This document shows positions 62,654-64,000 of a stretch of DNA of 64,000 nt, in pieces. A model generated the notes under the pieces. The model did not search any database. It was given only the letters and a program-made list of their open reading frames with translations, and had not been told where the DNA came from. The stretch is from Massilia violaceinigra. GTDB lineage: Bacteria > Pseudomonadota > Gammaproteobacteria > Burkholderiales > Burkholderiaceae_D. The DNA lies in assembly GCF_002752675.1 (NCBI RefSeq), contig NZ_CP024608.1, positions 2,728,001 to 2,792,000 on the forward strand. The letters run 5' to 3'. The translations under genes were made by a program, and so were the position numbers. Within the stretch, counting starts at the first letter, position 1; each line of letters begins with the position of its first letter.

Positions 62654-64000
62654 TCAATCAGTCCTGCGCTCTTCTCCCGCTGCCGGATGCGTCCCAGCAC
62701 CCGTTTCTCCTTCCAGCGTGGCCGTCGTCAGCGCGCGCCTCGCAGGCCCGTGCAGCACCTCCCCGTCGGGCGCGAAGCGCGAGCCATGGCATGGGCAGTC
62801 CCACGACTTTTCGCCCGCGTTCCAGTGCACCGCGCAGCCCAGGTGCGTGCACGCCGCCGATACCGCCTGCAGCCCGCCATCCTCGCCGCGATACACCGCC
62901 AGCAGTCGCCCGCCGTCGCGCAGCAGCGCGCCTTCGCCGCTGGCAATCTGGTCGGCGCTTTCCACGTCGCCGCCGCGCAGCCAGTCGGTGTACTGGGCCA
63001 GCGTGTTGGCCTGCTCGGTAATGAAATCGCCCAGCCCGTGCAGCATCTTGCGCGACGGCGAATACAGCTCGGCCCACGCATTGCTGCGCCCGACGATCAG
63101 GTCCGTCACGAGAATCGCCCCGGCCGTGCAGTGCGTCATGCCGTTACCGGAGTCGCCAGTGATCACATACACATTCTCCTGGCCGGCGCGGCTGCGGCCC
63201 AAAAAGGCGATGCCGTCGGACGGCTCCATCACTTCGCCCGACCAGCGGTAAGCCACCTCGCCTGCGATCGGAAAGCGCTGGCGCGTCCACGCTTCGATTT
63301 CGTCATAGCGATGCTGGGGATGCGCATCCTGCCCGCTCTTGTGATCCTGCCCGCCCACGATCAGCAGTTCATGGTCGGCGCCGCTGCCGGCCGACGCCAG
63401 GCGCACGTAGTAATACGGATCGCCCGTGTCCCACAGCAGCACGCGCGGCAGCGCATCCTTGGGCACGCGCAGCGCCACCACGTAGCTGCGGTAGGCGGCC
63501 TGCTTGGTATGCATGAGAACACGTTCGTTGAACGGCGTATTGGTCGCCACCACCACGGCCGCCGCATCGACCTGTCCATGTTCGGTCGCGACGCGCTGGC
63601 GCGCCTGCTCGCCGCGCAGGTCGAGCGCGCGCGTGCGGTCGTAGATGCGGCCACCCAGGCGGTCGATGGCGCGCGCCAGCCCGTCGAGATATTTGAGCGG
63701 ATGGAACTGGCCCTGGCGCGCAAAGCGCAGGCACGGACCGGTATCGAAGTGCAGGCCCGGCACGCGCTCGAAACGGCGCACGTTCAAACCGAGGCGCGTG
63801 GTGATCGCATACTCGCGTTCCAGAATATCGTTCCAGACACCGTCGGGATTGAACAGGTAGCCGTCGAGCCGCTCGAATTCGCAGTCGATATGCTCGGTGC
63901 GGACGATGGACTCGACGCAGTCGGTGGCCTTGCGGTAGGAATCGGCCACCAGCGCGGCCTTGTCGCTGCCGAAGCTGCGTTCGATGTCGAAGAAGCGTTC
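62654..64000 (-). CDS. FAD-dependent oxidoreductase with C-terminal Rieske domain (partial)
   Basis: At least 448 residues; the frame is open through the right edge, so the FAD-binding N-terminus is outside the window. The body is a DAO-type (glycine oxidase-like) flavoprotein with VVVATNTPFNERV and the C-terminal flavin motif YVITGDSGNGMTHCTAGAI. A Rieske [2Fe-2S] domain closes the protein with both ligand pairs, CTHLGC and CPCHGSRF, about 65 and 40 residues before the end. Such fusions are annotated as (2Fe-2S)-binding FAD oxidoreductases; the substrate is unknown. Confidence 0.9.
   Translation of the reverse strand, partial: ERFFDIERSFGSDKAALVADSYRKATDCVESIVRTEHIDCEFERLDGYLFNPDGVWNDILEREYAITTRLGLNVRRFERVPGLHFDTGPCLRFARQGQFHPLKYLDGLARAIDRLGGRIYDRTRALDLRGEQARQRVATEHGQVDAAAVVVATNTPFNERVLMHTKQAAYRSYVVALRVPKDALPRVLLWDTGDPYYYVRLASAGSGADHELLIVGGQDHKSGQDAHPQHRYDEIEAWTRQRFPIAGEVAYRWSGEVMEPSDGIAFLGRSRAGQENVYVITGDSGNGMTHCTAGAILVTDLIVGRSNAWAELYSPSRKMLHGLGDFITEQANTLAQYTDWLRGGDVESADQIASGEGALLRDGGRLLAVYRGEDGGLQAVSAACTHLGCAVHWNAGEKSWDCPCHGSRFAPDGEVLHGPARRALTTATLEGETGAGTHPAAGEERRTD

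Noticed and set aside
62388..63251. 287-codon plus-strand frame across the palindrome and the oxidoreductase gene
   Set aside because: Antisense to the Rieske/FAD gene and runs through the inverted repeat; Ser/Pro/Arg-rich without motifs.
1..64000. tRNA, rRNA or CRISPR genes
   Set aside because: No cloverleaf-like conserved tRNA blocks, rRNA core sequences or spaced repeat arrays were noticed on either strand; a covariance-model scan would be decisive.

Overview
The window reads as chromosomal DNA of a GC-rich betaproteobacterium. Gene content (accBC-prmA, the pilGHIJL twitching chemosensory set, pyrR-pyrB-pyrC', glyQS-gmhB-plsC, an H-NS-family protein and an alanine/lysine-rich histone H1-like protein) and dispersed palindromic repeats fit Burkholderiales, most likely Oxalobacteraceae (Massilia/Duganella/Janthinobacterium-like). 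That placement is inferred from family knowledge, not from a marker gene or search. No rRNA, tRNA, CRISPR array, intact insertion sequence or prophage was seen.

Layout. 1-5.2 kb: class I ribonucleotide reductase nrdA (cut by the left edge) and nrdB, followed by a decayed, frameshifted second copy of nrdB. 5.2-7.9 kb: a non-coding stretch with hairpins and a terminator, the histone H1-like gene, yggT, a DUF167 gene and a 289-bp tandem duplication of the DUF167 3' end tied to a palindromic repeat. 8-15.7 kb (minus strand): hypothetical-tlpA-aroQ-accB-accC-prmA-DUF3426-pfkB. 15.8-24.5 kb (plus): mpl, yqiA-like esterase, ubiC, an RNB exoribonuclease, tonB-like, aroE, mtgA, a DUF4124-like protein and corA. 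24.6-25.4 kb: a compact accessory pair matching the colicin E5 tRNA-ribonuclease domain and its immunity protein, without any colicin delivery domains. 25.4-27.6 kb (minus): thiD-hemL, divergent from a rubredoxin gene. 27.8-37.5 kb: pilG-pilH-pilI-pilJ-pilL, ending in a 1953-residue CheA-like hybrid kinase.

37.6-64 kb: photolyase (minus); yqgE-ruvX-pyrR-pyrB-pyrC'-plsC (plus); apaH (minus); the dTDP-rhamnose operon rfbBACD, a WecA-like glycosyl-1-phosphate transferase and an H-NS-family gene; a phosphomannomutase/phosphoglucomutase, heptosyltransferase I (waaC) and Kdo transferase (waaA); a small YcxB-like protein; and a long minus-strand series corC-lnt, glyQ-glyS-gmhB-plsC-SprT-like protease. 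A Rieske/FAD oxidoreductase runs off the right edge. Two related long palindromic repeats lie at about 37.6 and 62.5 kb.

Themes: much of the window serves the envelope (peptidoglycan recycling and synthesis, LPS heptose/Kdo/rhamnose, lipoprotein acylation, phospholipid acyl transfer). The rest is nucleotide, fatty-acid and cofactor metabolism plus type IV pilus chemosensing. Operons are tightly packed with many ATGA/GTGA start-stop overlaps. The most unusual item is the orphan colicin E5-like toxin/immunity module. The nrdB remnant, which has lost its radical tyrosine, and the repeat-linked DUF167 duplication come next.
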